Assembly: GCF_016861785.1 (NCBI RefSeq) | Contig: NZ_BOLS01000002.1 | Coordinates: 124,001 to 188,000, forward strand | DNA length: 64,000 nucleotides | Source: Lacticaseibacillus mingshuiensis | Lineage (GTDB): Bacteria > Bacillota > Bacilli > Lactobacillales > Lactobacillaceae | Reading direction: 5' to 3' | Part shown: piece by piece, positions 24,547-32,632 of the stretch | Layout of the letters: each line of letters opens with the position of its first letter | Numbering within the stretch: position 1 is the stretch's first letter | Program-made: the position numbers and the translations under genes | The notes under the pieces: model-generated | Databases searched by the model: none | What the model saw: only the letters and a program-made list of their open reading frames with translations | Told to the model about the DNA's origin: nothing

Positions 24547-25602
24547 TTCATTGAGCGACGTTGTTTCTTCGACCTCATGTTCGGCCGCGCGGGCATCGCG
24601 CTGGGTGCGAAAATGCGTTGCGCGTTTGCGCACAAAGTCATGGACCTTGCCGCGGCTACGGTGCAACTCACCTGTGAAGTATTCTGCGATCACGGCATTG
24701 AGCACCACCCCGATCAGCAGCATCATCGCCGAAAAATTCAACCACAGCAATAACACGATCAGCGTCCCAATCGTCCCATAGGAGTTGTACCGGGTGCCGA
24801 ACTGCTTCATGTACCAAGAAAACGCCTGAGCCAACAGCAACCAGCCTACCGAGGTGAACGCGGTACCCGGCAAGATCGTCCGAAACTTCACGCGAACGTT
24901 TGGCAAAAAGTAATCGATGAACAAGATCACGATCAACAGTGCCGCCACCGTGACCGGCCACCGCAACGCATTGAAGGTGTTCAGCCAGGCATCCGACAGA
25001 CCCACGATCGGCCCCAGCCATTCCAGGAACTGGCGGCCAAACGCAAACGCAATCATGACGGAACCCAGCAGGAAGATCAACACAAACATCGACACCATCG
25101 CCAGCAGCCGCTGAATCAGGTAGTTCGAGGACGAGGTCACCCCGTACGCGCGGTTCATCGCATTTTTCAGCCCGCTGATGCCAAGCCCCGCCGCCCACAA
25201 CGTGGCGACGGCCCCAATCGAGAGGATGCCGCCGCTGGTGCTATTGAGCAGGTTTGAAATGATCGGGTCGATCCATTTCATGATGTCGCTTGGCACTACC
25301 TGCGTGAGATACCCGCTGATATTCTCGTAACTCAGGCCGAACACCGGCAGCAAGTTCCCCACCGTGATCAGCATGGGAAAAAGTGAAAGCAGCGCATAAT
25401 AGGCCAAACTCGCTGACGCAGCCCCGATCTGCGCGTCGTTGATGCGCGTGAACGCCATTTTCAGAAATTCACGGAACTTGACTTTGCGCGGCAGCTTCAT
25501 ATCCGCCAGCGGCACGCGGCCGTCTTTGATCGCCGCCTGTTGCGCCGGCGTCAACCGTTGGACGGTTTTTTTTGCGTGCCGATTTGCCTTTTTCTTGGCC
25601 AT
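24544..25602 (-). CDS. YihY/BrkB-family membrane protein
   Basis: A 352-residue protein with about six membrane helices between residues 60 and 300 and charged ends. Family features are the entry helix FREFLKMAFTRINDAQIG followed by SLAYYALLSLFPMLI, and RYNSYGTIGTLIVLLLWL near the end. The N-terminus is lysine-rich and the C-terminus acidic. AAGGAG precedes the ATG. The biochemical role of the family is unsettled; the old ribonuclease BN label is not supported. Confidence 0.88.
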   Translation of the reverse strand: MAKKKANRHAKKTVQRLTPAQQAAIKDGRVPLADMKLPRKVKFREFLKMAFTRINDAQIGAASASLAYYALLSLFPMLITVGNLLPVFGLSYENISGYLTQVVPSDIMKWIDPIISNLLNSTSGGILSIGAVATLWAAGLGISGLKNAMNRAYGVTSSSNYLIQRLLAMVSMFVLIFLLGSVMIAFAFGRQFLEWLGPIVGLSDAWLNTFNALRWPVTVAALLIVILFIDYFLPNVRVKFRTILPGTAFTSVGWLLLAQAFSWYMKQFGTRYNSYGTIGTLIVLLLWLNFSAMMLLIGVVLNAVIAEYFTGELHRSRGKVHDFVRKRATHFRTQRDARAAEHEVEETTSLNE

Positions 25603-25689
25603 ACGCCCGCTCCTTTCCCCTAATTAAGTTAATTATATCAAAGCGGGGCCTAGAATTCAGTCGCCAGCCGTTTTGGGGAAAACTGAGCA

Positions 25690-25719
25690 CAAAAACGGAG
25701 GCGTCGCGACGCCCCCGTT
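25690..25719 (-). terminator. Terminator of the epimerase-amidase operon
   Basis: On the minus strand AACGGGGGCGT and ACGCCTCCGTT pair, with a CGCG loop, and are followed by TTTG. Confidence 0.85.
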
Positions 25720-25732
25720 GATCGAATTTTTT

Positions 25733-26638
25733 TTATGCCGGCGTGATGGTGACATGGTGGTCGTTGCCCGGCATTGCCAGATACAGCCGCGGCGCCACGC
25801 GATCGCTGAAGACCGCGTACTGGAACTCAACATTCGTCGCCACACCGAAGTTGCCCTGATGATCCAGCGCGATATAGGAAAATTCGCCCACGGCCCCGTT
25901 GCGCGCCTGGAGCTGATCGATGAAGGTATAGACGGCCTTGTCCATCGCTTCTTGGACCGGCATTCCCTGCGCCATCAGCGACACGATTTCAAAGCACAGC
26001 GGCCGCTTCATCAGATCCTCGCCCAGGCCTGTTGCGGCGGCCGCCCCCACTGCGCTGTCGGCGTAAAAACCATTGCCGGGCTGTGGGGAATCCCCGACCC
26101 GCCCCGCGTGCTTCATGAACAGCCCGGATGTCGAGGTGCCGACGCGGATGTGGCCGCGCGCATCCAGGGCAATCATGCCGACCGTGTCATGGCCGTCATA
26201 CGGGGTCAGCCGCCCGCCTTGGCCGACTTCCACCTGCCGTTTTTGCCAAGCGGTCTTGGCGCCACTTGTCAGCATGTTTTTCCGTGCCAAGCCGTGCTGA
26301 TCCGCATAGGCCTCAGCGCCGGTGCCGACGAGAAAATTGTTGACGCGCTCCTTAGCCAGCAGCCGGGCCAACGCGATCGGACTTGCGACATCTTCCACGC
26401 CGGCGACGGCACCGATCTGAAAATTGTCCCCGTTCATGTAGGCCCCATCCAGTTGGACCATGCCCTGTTCATTCGGCAGCCCGCCATAGCCCACCGAGGT
26501 CAACGACGGATCATCTTCGATCACCTGAATCGCGGTCTCCACCGCATCCCCCGCGGTGCCATCTGCGGCCAGTGTCGCCGCGGCGCGCTGCACGCCGCTC
26601 AGCGCCATCGCCCATGTGCCGATCATTGCGTATGTCAT
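25733..26638 (-). CDS. N4-(beta-N-acetylglucosaminyl)-L-asparaginase-family Ntn hydrolase
   Basis: A 301-residue protein of the aspartylglucosaminidase family. The autocleavage/nucleophile motif is GHDTVGMIALD, whose threonine becomes the new N-terminus, followed by the substrate loop GTSTSGLFMKHAGRVGDSP. The early YGGLPNEQG and DGAYMNGD segments are also typical. Family members split GlcNAc-asparagine or beta-aspartyl bonds. No signal peptide, so it acts inside the cell. Its ATG overlaps the stop of the upstream UDP-GlcNAc 2-epimerase gene as ATGA, with GGGGGAG inside that gene. Confidence 0.85.
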   Translation of the reverse strand: MTYAMIGTWAMALSGVQRAAATLAADGTAGDAVETAIQVIEDDPSLTSVGYGGLPNEQGMVQLDGAYMNGDNFQIGAVAGVEDVASPIALARLLAKERVNNFLVGTGAEAYADQHGLARKNMLTSGAKTAWQKRQVEVGQGGRLTPYDGHDTVGMIALDARGHIRVGTSTSGLFMKHAGRVGDSPQPGNGFYADSAVGAAAATGLGEDLMKRPLCFEIVSLMAQGMPVQEAMDKAVYTFIDQLQARNGAVGEFSYIALDHQGNFGVATNVEFQYAVFSDRVAPRLYLAMPGNDHHVTITPA

Positions 26639-27801
26639 GCCTGCTCCCCCTTTACCCCGCCGCGAAACGGCTGCGGCGCCTCTGGTACTTGCTCAAAATA
26701 ATACTGCACGGCTTGCAAAATACGCGCCGTTGCGTGGCCATCCCCGTATGGATTTTTTGCGCTGGCCATGCGCTGATACTCGGCCGGATCATCGAGCAAT
26801 TGCGTCATCGCCGCCGTCACCGTGGCCGGCTCGGTGCCGACCAATTTCAGCGTGCCGGCCGTGACCCCTTCCGGCCGCTCCGTAGTGTCGCGCAACACCA
26901 GCACCGGCTTGCCAAGCGACGGCGCCTCTTCCTGCACACCACCGGAATCGGTCATGATGAAATTGCTGCGAGCCGCCAGATTATGAAAATCGAGCACATC
27001 CAGCGGGTCGATCAGATGAATGCGGGGCGAGCCGTCCAGCACCTCATGCGCGACTTGCTGCACGGCAGGATTGAGATGGACCGGATAGATCATTTCGGTA
27101 TCCGGATGGGCCTCGATCACGGCGCGCATCGCTGTCAGGACCCGCCGCATCGGGGTGCCGAGGTTTTCGCGCCGATGCATCGTCACCAGAATCAGGCGTT
27201 TGGCCGGATCGACCATGTCGAGCACGGCATGGTGATAATCTGGCCGCACCGTTTCCTTCAGCGCATCAATGGCGGTGTTGCCCGTCACGAAAATGCGGTC
27301 CGCGGGATGATTTTCCTGCAGCAGATTCGCGCGGCTCTGATCCGTTGGCGCAAAATACAGATCAGCCAGGACATCAGTCAGCTGGCGATTCATTTCCTCG
27401 GGATACGGACTGTTCTTGTTCCAGGTACGCAGCCCGGCTTCCACATGGCCGACCGCCACGTGATGATAAAACGCTGCGACGCTGGCCGCAAACGTGGTGG
27501 TCGTGTCGCCGTGGACCAAAATGATGTCGGGCTTTTCCGCATCGATCACGCTACCCAGCTCGGTGAGCACATTGCTGGTGATGCCATCGAGCGTCTGGCG
27601 CCGCTTCATGATGTTCAGATCATGATCCGGCGTGATGTGAAAGATCGCCAGCACCTGATCGAGCATTTCACGGTGCTGCGCGGTGACCGTGACCACCGTT
27701 TCAAAATGCGCTGGATCTTTTTTCAGCGCGAGCACGACCGGCGCCATCTTGATTGCTTCCGGCCGCGTGCCAAATACGGTCATCACTTTGATTTTTTGCA
27801 C
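26635..27801 (-). CDS. wecB: UDP-N-acetylglucosamine 2-epimerase (non-hydrolysing)
   Basis: A 388-residue enzyme that interconverts UDP-GlcNAc and UDP-ManNAc for wall polysaccharide or teichoic linkage units. Signatures are MTVFGTRPEAIKMAPV at the N-terminus, the VTAQHREMLDQVL motif, VHGDTTTTFAAS, GHVEAGLRT and SGGVQEEAPSLGKPVLVLRD. GGGGTGG precedes the ATG and TATACT lies about 25 nt further up. It is the first gene of a two-gene operon with the amidase at 25733. Confidence 0.94.
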   Translation of the reverse strand: MQKIKVMTVFGTRPEAIKMAPVVLALKKDPAHFETVVTVTAQHREMLDQVLAIFHITPDHDLNIMKRRQTLDGITSNVLTELGSVIDAEKPDIILVHGDTTTTFAASVAAFYHHVAVGHVEAGLRTWNKNSPYPEEMNRQLTDVLADLYFAPTDQSRANLLQENHPADRIFVTGNTAIDALKETVRPDYHHAVLDMVDPAKRLILVTMHRRENLGTPMRRVLTAMRAVIEAHPDTEMIYPVHLNPAVQQVAHEVLDGSPRIHLIDPLDVLDFHNLAARSNFIMTDSGGVQEEAPSLGKPVLVLRDTTERPEGVTAGTLKLVGTEPATVTAAMTQLLDDPAEYQRMASAKNPYGDGHATARILQAVQYYFEQVPEAPQPFRGGVKGEQA

Positions 27802-27896
27802 ATTGCCACCCCGTTCTTCGTTTGATTTCAGTATAGCAGAGATGGCGGGGCGAGCTCGACGCGATTTTTACCCGCAGCGGCGAATTCTTGCGTGGC

Positions 27897-28256
27897 TCAG
27901 GGCAGCGCCTTCTTGATGAAGACAAGGTGCGTCGGCGCAAGGAGGCGGATGCGATACGGCGCACTTGCGGAAAATAGCGCGCGGACCGCCCCAGCGTCTT
28001 CGTCAAAATAGCGGGCCAGCGCCGCATGCGTCGGCGCAAGAGTCAGCTCGATGTTCTGGTTGGCGGGATCCAGCAGCTGCCCAGCCACCGCGGCGCGGAA
28101 CTGCCGAGGATCCACTTTGGTCGCCACACGGTTGCTCACCGGCGCGGCTGGCCAGTAATCGGACAACGCAAAGACCAGCGCGATCACAGCCGGATCGCTG
28201 CTGTCCACTTTCACCGCGTTGTCCGCCATTGCCTGCAAAACCGTCTCCAACGCCAT
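27897..28256 (-). CDS. Hypothetical protein (119 aa)
   Basis: Start MALETVLQAMADN at 28256 with a GGGAGG ribosome site; the upstream in-frame extension to 28340 has none. Soluble, no cysteines, alpha/beta pattern. SDYWPAAPVSNRVATKVDPRQF and the late YRIRLLAPTHLVFIKK strands are its most distinctive parts. I do not recognise a family. It stands alone between the epimerase operon and a divergent methylglyoxal synthase gene. Confidence 0.65.
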   Translation of the reverse strand: MALETVLQAMADNAVKVDSSDPAVIALVFALSDYWPAAPVSNRVATKVDPRQFRAAVAGQLLDPANQNIELTLAPTHAALARYFDEDAGAVRALFSASAPYRIRLLAPTHLVFIKKALP

Positions 28257-28374
28257 TTTGCTCGCCTCCCTGTTTGCCGAAAAGGTTAACCCCGTTTGGC
28301 AAAAAAGGCAAAGATTTTGACTCGCCACGACATCAGACATCAGAAGTTCAAAAAGCTGAGTTTGTGGTTTCGCT

Positions 28375-28390
28375 CGGGTGGGCTGCGGCC
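28375..28390. repeat. Relic arm of the 205-bp multi-hairpin element
   Basis: CGGGTGGGCTGCGGCC is identical to 48967-48982, and AGTTTGTG occurs a few bases upstream in both places. The opposite arm is absent here. Confidence 0.55.
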
Positions 28391-28496
28391 AGGGGCTTCC
28401 GCAAAATAAGTAAAGAAGTTCGACGAGAGGAGATGCCAGTCTCTCTCCGCCCTTTCCGCTTCAGTTATCCTGTATAATAGAAGCGAGGTGAAAAAA

Positions 28497-28928
28497 ATGA
28501 AGATCGCGTTGATCGCGCATGATGAGAAAAAGCCAATGATGCGCCAGCTGGTGCGGGCGTACCAGCCTTTTTTGCAGGGACATGAGTTGTTTGCGACCGG
28601 ACATACTGGCCAGCTGGTCGCTGAGGAGACGGGCTTGCCGGTGCATGCGTTCAACTCCGGGCCACTTGGCGGCGACCAGGAGATCGGCGCGCTCATTGCC
28701 CAGAATCAGTTGGACCTCGTGATCTTTTTGCGCGATCCGCTGACCGCCCAGCCGCATGAACCTGATGTGAATGCGCTGATCCGGCTCGCCGATGTGTACA
28801 ATGTCCCGCTGGCCACCAACCTGGGGTCCGCGGAGGTCCTCCTGCGCGGACTCAACGCCGGCTTCTTGAATTTCCGTTCGCTGGTCGCCGGCGACGAATC
28901 TCAACATGACCACTATACAGAACCGTAA
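28497..28928 (+). CDS. mgsA: Methylglyoxal synthase
   Basis: A 143-residue enzyme turning dihydroxyacetone phosphate into methylglyoxal, a phosphate-releasing bypass of lower glycolysis. The start motif [12 protein letters not shown], the phosphate loop [12 protein letters not shown], the catalytic [15 protein letters not shown] and [15 protein letters not shown] are all present. ATG 28497 is preferred over GTG 28488 because GAGGTG is its ribosome site. TATAAT (28473-28478) lies just upstream. A bidirectional terminator follows. Confidence 0.95.
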   Translation: MKIALIAHDEKKPMMRQLVRAYQPFLQGHELFATGHTGQLVAEETGLPVHAFNSGPLGGDQEIGALIAQNQLDLVIFLRDPLTAQPHEPDVNALIRLADVYNVPLATNLGSAEVLLRGLNAGFLNFRSLVAGDESQHDHYTEP

Positions 28929-28971
28929 AAAGTCAGGCACATCCGGAAGACCCGGGTGCGCCTGATTTTTT
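28927..28971. terminator. Bidirectional terminator
   Basis: AAAAAGTCAGGC and GCCTGATTTTTT arms with inner CCGG/CCGG-like pairing, between convergent mgsA and the ABC operon. Confidence 0.85.
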
Positions 28972-30763
28972 ATGCCGAAGCGGTATCGAATTGGCTGTAG
29001 TAGAGCTTCGCGTAAAAGCCATTTTGCTTAAGCAAGGCCTCATGGGTGCCACGCTCGATGACGCGTCCGCCGTCGATCACCAAGATCTGATCCGCGCGGC
29101 GAATGGTCGACAACCGGTGGGCGATCACGAAACTGGTCTTGTCGGCCATCAAGGCGGTCATGGCGCGTTGCACCGCGGCTTCGGTGTTGGAGTCGATCGA
29201 CGCGGTCGCCTCATCCAGCACCAGGACCGGTGCAGCGGCGGTGAAGGCGCGCGCAATACTCAAGAGCTGGCGCTGGCCCTGCGACAAACTGGCCGCATTT
29301 TCGCTAAGCTCAGTGTTATATCCCTCCGGCAGCTGGCTGATGAAGGAATCCGCCCCAGCATTTTTTGCCGCTTGGATCACCTCTTCATCCGTTGCACTTG
29401 GTCGCCCCAGCCGAATATTTTCCTTGATCGACAGGGAAAAGAGGTAGGGTTCCTGTTGCACCACGGTGACGAGGCGCCGCAGATCCGCCCGGCGAATATG
29501 TGCGACATCCACCCCGTCCAGCAGCACCCGCCCTTTTTGCAGCGGATACAGGTTGGTCAGGAGATTCATGATCGTCGTCTTGCCGGCGCCAGTCGGTCCG
29601 ACCAGCGCGACGACCTGCCCGGGTTCAGCGGTCAAACTGACATCAGTCAAGATCGGCCGCGTGTCATAGGCAAATGACACATCATCGAAGCGGACATGGC
29701 CCGTCGTTTGCGGCATGGCGACCGCATCTGGGGCGTCCGCTTCCGGTTTTTCATCGATCAACGCGAAGACGCGCTCCGCCGAAGCCAGCGACAGCTGCAA
29801 GGTGTTGATCAGATCCAACACGTTATTGATCGGGCCGGTGAAGTTGCGCAGGTAGATCAGGAAGGTGAAGATCACCCCGACCGTCACCGCGGTGTTGCCT
29901 GTGATGATGGAGATCGCGCCGGCCGCTGTGATCAAGAGATACGCGATATTGTTGGTCATGTTGAAAAACGGGCCGATCATGCTGGAAAAAGTCTGCGCCT
30001 TAATGGCCGCCGCGGTGTACTGCGCATTGGTCCGATCAAACGTCGCCATCGTTTCGTCGAGATGGTCGAACAGCTGCACGACCTGTTTGCCGGAAACGGA
30101 TTCTTCGATCTGCGTGTTGAGGCTGCCAAGCTTGTCTTGTTGGGTGGCAAAAGCCTTTTGCGTCACATGCGACACCGCGCGGGTGAACAAGAACGTGACA
30201 AACGAGGCAGCCAAGGCGATCAGGGTCAAAAGCGGCGACAGTAAGATCATCGCCAGCCCCACCCCAACGACGCTGATGATGCCGGTGAACAGCTGGACGA
30301 AGGTCTGCATCAGGGCCGTATTGATGTTATCGACATCATTTGTCAGCCGGCTCATGATGTCGCCGTTGTCATGCGTGTCGAAATACCGCATCGGCAGGCG
30401 CTGCATGTTGGCGAACACATCGCCCCGGATTCGCGTCGACGTGCGCTGGGCGACGCCGATGATCAAGGCATTTTGAAAATACGTGCAGACCGCCGACACC
30501 GCATAGATCACAGCCATTCCGCCGCAGACCAGCATCAGGGTCTTCACCAGCCCCTTGGCGATGTATTGGTCGATCACGATGCCGTTCAGCCGGGTGCCGA
30601 GAATGGTGACCAGGGTCGTCAACAGTGTCAACGCAAACACGATCACCAATTTTGTCCGGCCGCCTTCGAGGTACCCCCACACGCGGCGGACCGTCTGTTT
30701 CCAATCGACCAGAATGACTTTTTCCTGATGGATGTTGCGCGGGCCATGTCGTCTCATGTCCAT
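28970..30763 (-). CDS. ABC exporter half-transporter, consensus ATPase subunit (LmrD/BmrD-like)
   Basis: A 597-residue membrane-ATPase fusion. Six membrane helices lie in residues about 30-320; the ATPase follows with Walker A GPTGAGKTTIMNLL, signature LSQGQRQLLSIARAF and Walker B VLVLDEATASID with the catalytic glutamate. It starts 1 nt after the partner gene (30765-32477), so the pair is one operon and probably one heterodimer of the BmrCD/LmrCD/TM287-288 type, which export drugs or lipids. GGAGGCGAG overlaps the partner's stop. Confidence 0.92.
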   Translation of the reverse strand: MDMRRHGPRNIHQEKVILVDWKQTVRRVWGYLEGGRTKLVIVFALTLLTTLVTILGTRLNGIVIDQYIAKGLVKTLMLVCGGMAVIYAVSAVCTYFQNALIIGVAQRTSTRIRGDVFANMQRLPMRYFDTHDNGDIMSRLTNDVDNINTALMQTFVQLFTGIISVVGVGLAMILLSPLLTLIALAASFVTFLFTRAVSHVTQKAFATQQDKLGSLNTQIEESVSGKQVVQLFDHLDETMATFDRTNAQYTAAAIKAQTFSSMIGPFFNMTNNIAYLLITAAGAISIITGNTAVTVGVIFTFLIYLRNFTGPINNVLDLINTLQLSLASAERVFALIDEKPEADAPDAVAMPQTTGHVRFDDVSFAYDTRPILTDVSLTAEPGQVVALVGPTGAGKTTIMNLLTNLYPLQKGRVLLDGVDVAHIRRADLRRLVTVVQQEPYLFSLSIKENIRLGRPSATDEEVIQAAKNAGADSFISQLPEGYNTELSENAASLSQGQRQLLSIARAFTAAAPVLVLDEATASIDSNTEAAVQRAMTALMADKTSFVIAHRLSTIRRADQILVIDGGRVIERGTHEALLKQNGFYAKLYYSQFDTASA

Positions 30764-30764
30764 G

Positions 30765-32477
30765 CTACTCGCCTCCTAACTGCGTCTGCACGAGCTGCGC
30801 ATAAAACGGCGAGCGAGTGAGCAACTCGTCATGCGTGCCCCGCGCGGCGATGCGTCCGCCATCCAGCACGATGATCTGATCACAATCCATCACGTTGGTC
30901 ACGCGCTGGGAAATGATCACGGTGGTCTTATCCCGCCGCGCCTTGGCCAAGTTGGCCTTGATCGCCGCATTGGTGACCTGATCCACGGCAGAGGTGGCAT
31001 CGTCCATCACGAGAATCGGCGCATCCGGCACCACCACCCGGGCGATGTTCAGGCGCTGGCGCTGACCGCCGGAAAAATTTTTCCCGAGCTGTTCAACAGG
31101 GGCGTCAAAGCCGAGGTCCCGCGGGGCGATGAACTCAGTGGCCGCCGCAATGTCTGCGGCCGCTTGAAGCTGCGGGGTCGTCGCAGCCGGCGCACCGTAC
31201 ACGAGATTGCTTTTGATTGTGCCGGAAAACAGCAGGGAGTCCTGCAAGGCTACGGCGACTTCCCGGTGCACCGCCGTCAGTGGCATCTGCTGGATATCCG
31301 CGCCGCCGATCGTGATCGAGCCGGTATAGGCGTCATACGTCCGGGTCAGCAGATTGATCACAGAGGACTTACCACTGCCGGTCGCACCGATAATGCCCAA
31401 CCAGCCACCCGCCGGCACCGTGAAGGTCAATTGATCCAAGATCGGCTCGCTTTGTTGATAGCCGAATGTGACGTTGTCAAAGGCAATGCTGCTATCCTGC
31501 GGGGTCGCCGGCGTCGTGGGCAATTCCTGCGGCTTCGGCGTTTCAGCCAGAACCGCCTGCACCCGGGTCGCACTGGTGATGGCGCGGGAAAAAGCGGTGA
31601 TGATGTTGACGGTCTGGACCATCGCGTTGGTGATCTGGATCATGTAGTTCACGAAGGCGATGATCTGGCCATCACTGATCGCGCCGGCAATGGTCAGGTT
31701 GCCACCATAGGCGAGCGCCGCCACGACGCCGAGGTTCAACACCAACTGAATGACCGGCGCAAGCGGAACCGTCGCCATGGCCGCGCGTAAGCTCGTGTCC
31801 TGCAAGTTGACGTTGTCGTCGTCAAACTGAGTCTTTTGATGATCTTCCAGCACATAAGCCTTGATGGTCTTGGCGCCCTGCAGATTTTCCCGCATCACCA
31901 GGTTCACCCGGTCGACGGCTTGCTGCATCTTCGTGTACAGCGGAATGCTGCGGCGCACGATGACCAGCATGAAGATCACCAAGAGTGGCATCGCGATCAA
32001 CAGAATCGGCGCCAAGTTTGGGCACACGATGACGGACATCACGATGCCCCCAAACAACAGCATCGGCGAGCGCACCATGCCGCGGGTCACCATCATCACC
32101 AGGTTTTGCATCTGGGTAACATCGTTGGTGATACGGGTGATCAAAGTCGCCGGCTTCAAACCAGCCGGGTCCCGATTTTCCAAGGCGACTTGGAGCATGT
32201 GGCTGCGCAGCGCCTCGCCCATTTTCAGCGACGCGATGGTGCCAAACACGCCGGAGCCTGCGCCGCACAGCAGCCCCAGCACCGCAAACAGCAGCATCAG
32301 CGCCGAGTGCCTGATCACATAGCCCATGTCCCCTTTGGCCAGTCCGTTGTCGATGATCTGAGACATCAGGGTCGGTTGCTGCAGGTCGCAGAAGACTTCG
32401 CCCAACATGATCAACGGCGCGGCAAAAAATGCGAGGCGGGCCTTGCCGCGCAAGTGTTGCATCACGATCGTAAACAT
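30765..32477 (-). CDS. ABC exporter half-transporter, degenerate ATPase subunit (LmrC/BmrC-like)
   Basis: A 570-residue membrane-ATPase fusion, first gene of the pair. Walker A is GATGSGKSSVINLL and the signature FSGGQRQRLNIARV, but Walker B ends in VMDDATSAVD: aspartate replaces the catalytic glutamate. One degenerate and one consensus site is the hallmark of heterodimeric exporters such as BmrCD and LmrCD. AAGGATG precedes the ATG. A promoter at 32570-32598 and an intrinsic terminator at 32498-32554 lie in front of it, so expression may need read-through. Confidence 0.92.
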   Translation of the reverse strand: MFTIVMQHLRGKARLAFFAAPLIMLGEVFCDLQQPTLMSQIIDNGLAKGDMGYVIRHSALMLLFAVLGLLCGAGSGVFGTIASLKMGEALRSHMLQVALENRDPAGLKPATLITRITNDVTQMQNLVMMVTRGMVRSPMLLFGGIVMSVIVCPNLAPILLIAMPLLVIFMLVIVRRSIPLYTKMQQAVDRVNLVMRENLQGAKTIKAYVLEDHQKTQFDDDNVNLQDTSLRAAMATVPLAPVIQLVLNLGVVAALAYGGNLTIAGAISDGQIIAFVNYMIQITNAMVQTVNIITAFSRAITSATRVQAVLAETPKPQELPTTPATPQDSSIAFDNVTFGYQQSEPILDQLTFTVPAGGWLGIIGATGSGKSSVINLLTRTYDAYTGSITIGGADIQQMPLTAVHREVAVALQDSLLFSGTIKSNLVYGAPAATTPQLQAAADIAAATEFIAPRDLGFDAPVEQLGKNFSGGQRQRLNIARVVVPDAPILVMDDATSAVDQVTNAAIKANLAKARRDKTTVIISQRVTNVMDCDQIIVLDGGRIAARGTHDELLTRSPFYAQLVQTQLGGE

Positions 32478-32497
32478 TGACTCACATCCTTATTTCG

Positions 32498-32554
32498 AAA
32501 AAAAACGCGTCACTACTCCCCTACCTAGTTTGGTCTAAGGAGCCGTTACGCGTT
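32498..32554 (-). terminator. Terminator hairpin in the leader of the ABC exporter operon
   Basis: On the minus strand AACGCGT (32554-32548) pairs with ACGCGTT (32510-32504), with inner CTCC/GGAG pairing, followed by eight Ts. It ends about 15 nt before the ribosome site, leaving no room for another promoter. It may end the DUF2252 transcript or act as an attenuator for the exporter genes, or both. Confidence 0.75.
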
Positions 32555-32569
32555 CAGTTATTGTTGATA

Positions 32570-32598
32570 ATTGTAAAACTCATTTTCGGGTGACACAA
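32570..32598 (-). promoter_or_regulatory. Promoter upstream of the leader terminator
   Basis: On the minus strand TTGTGT (32598-32593), a 17-nt spacer, and TACAAT (32575-32570). The transcript would start near 32563 and enter the hairpin at once. Confidence 0.6.
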
Positions 32599-32632
32599 GT
32601 AAATTGCTTGAAAAATGGCTGGCCTGCGCCGG

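Noticed and set aside
26383-27825. 480-codon open frame on the + strand
   Set aside because: It is antisense to the epimerase and amidase genes, has histidine/arginine-rich composition typical of shadow frames in GC-rich DNA, and no ribosome site.
30831-32480. Long + strand frames over the ABC genes
   Set aside because: They are complementary shadows of clear Walker/signature-containing ATPase genes.
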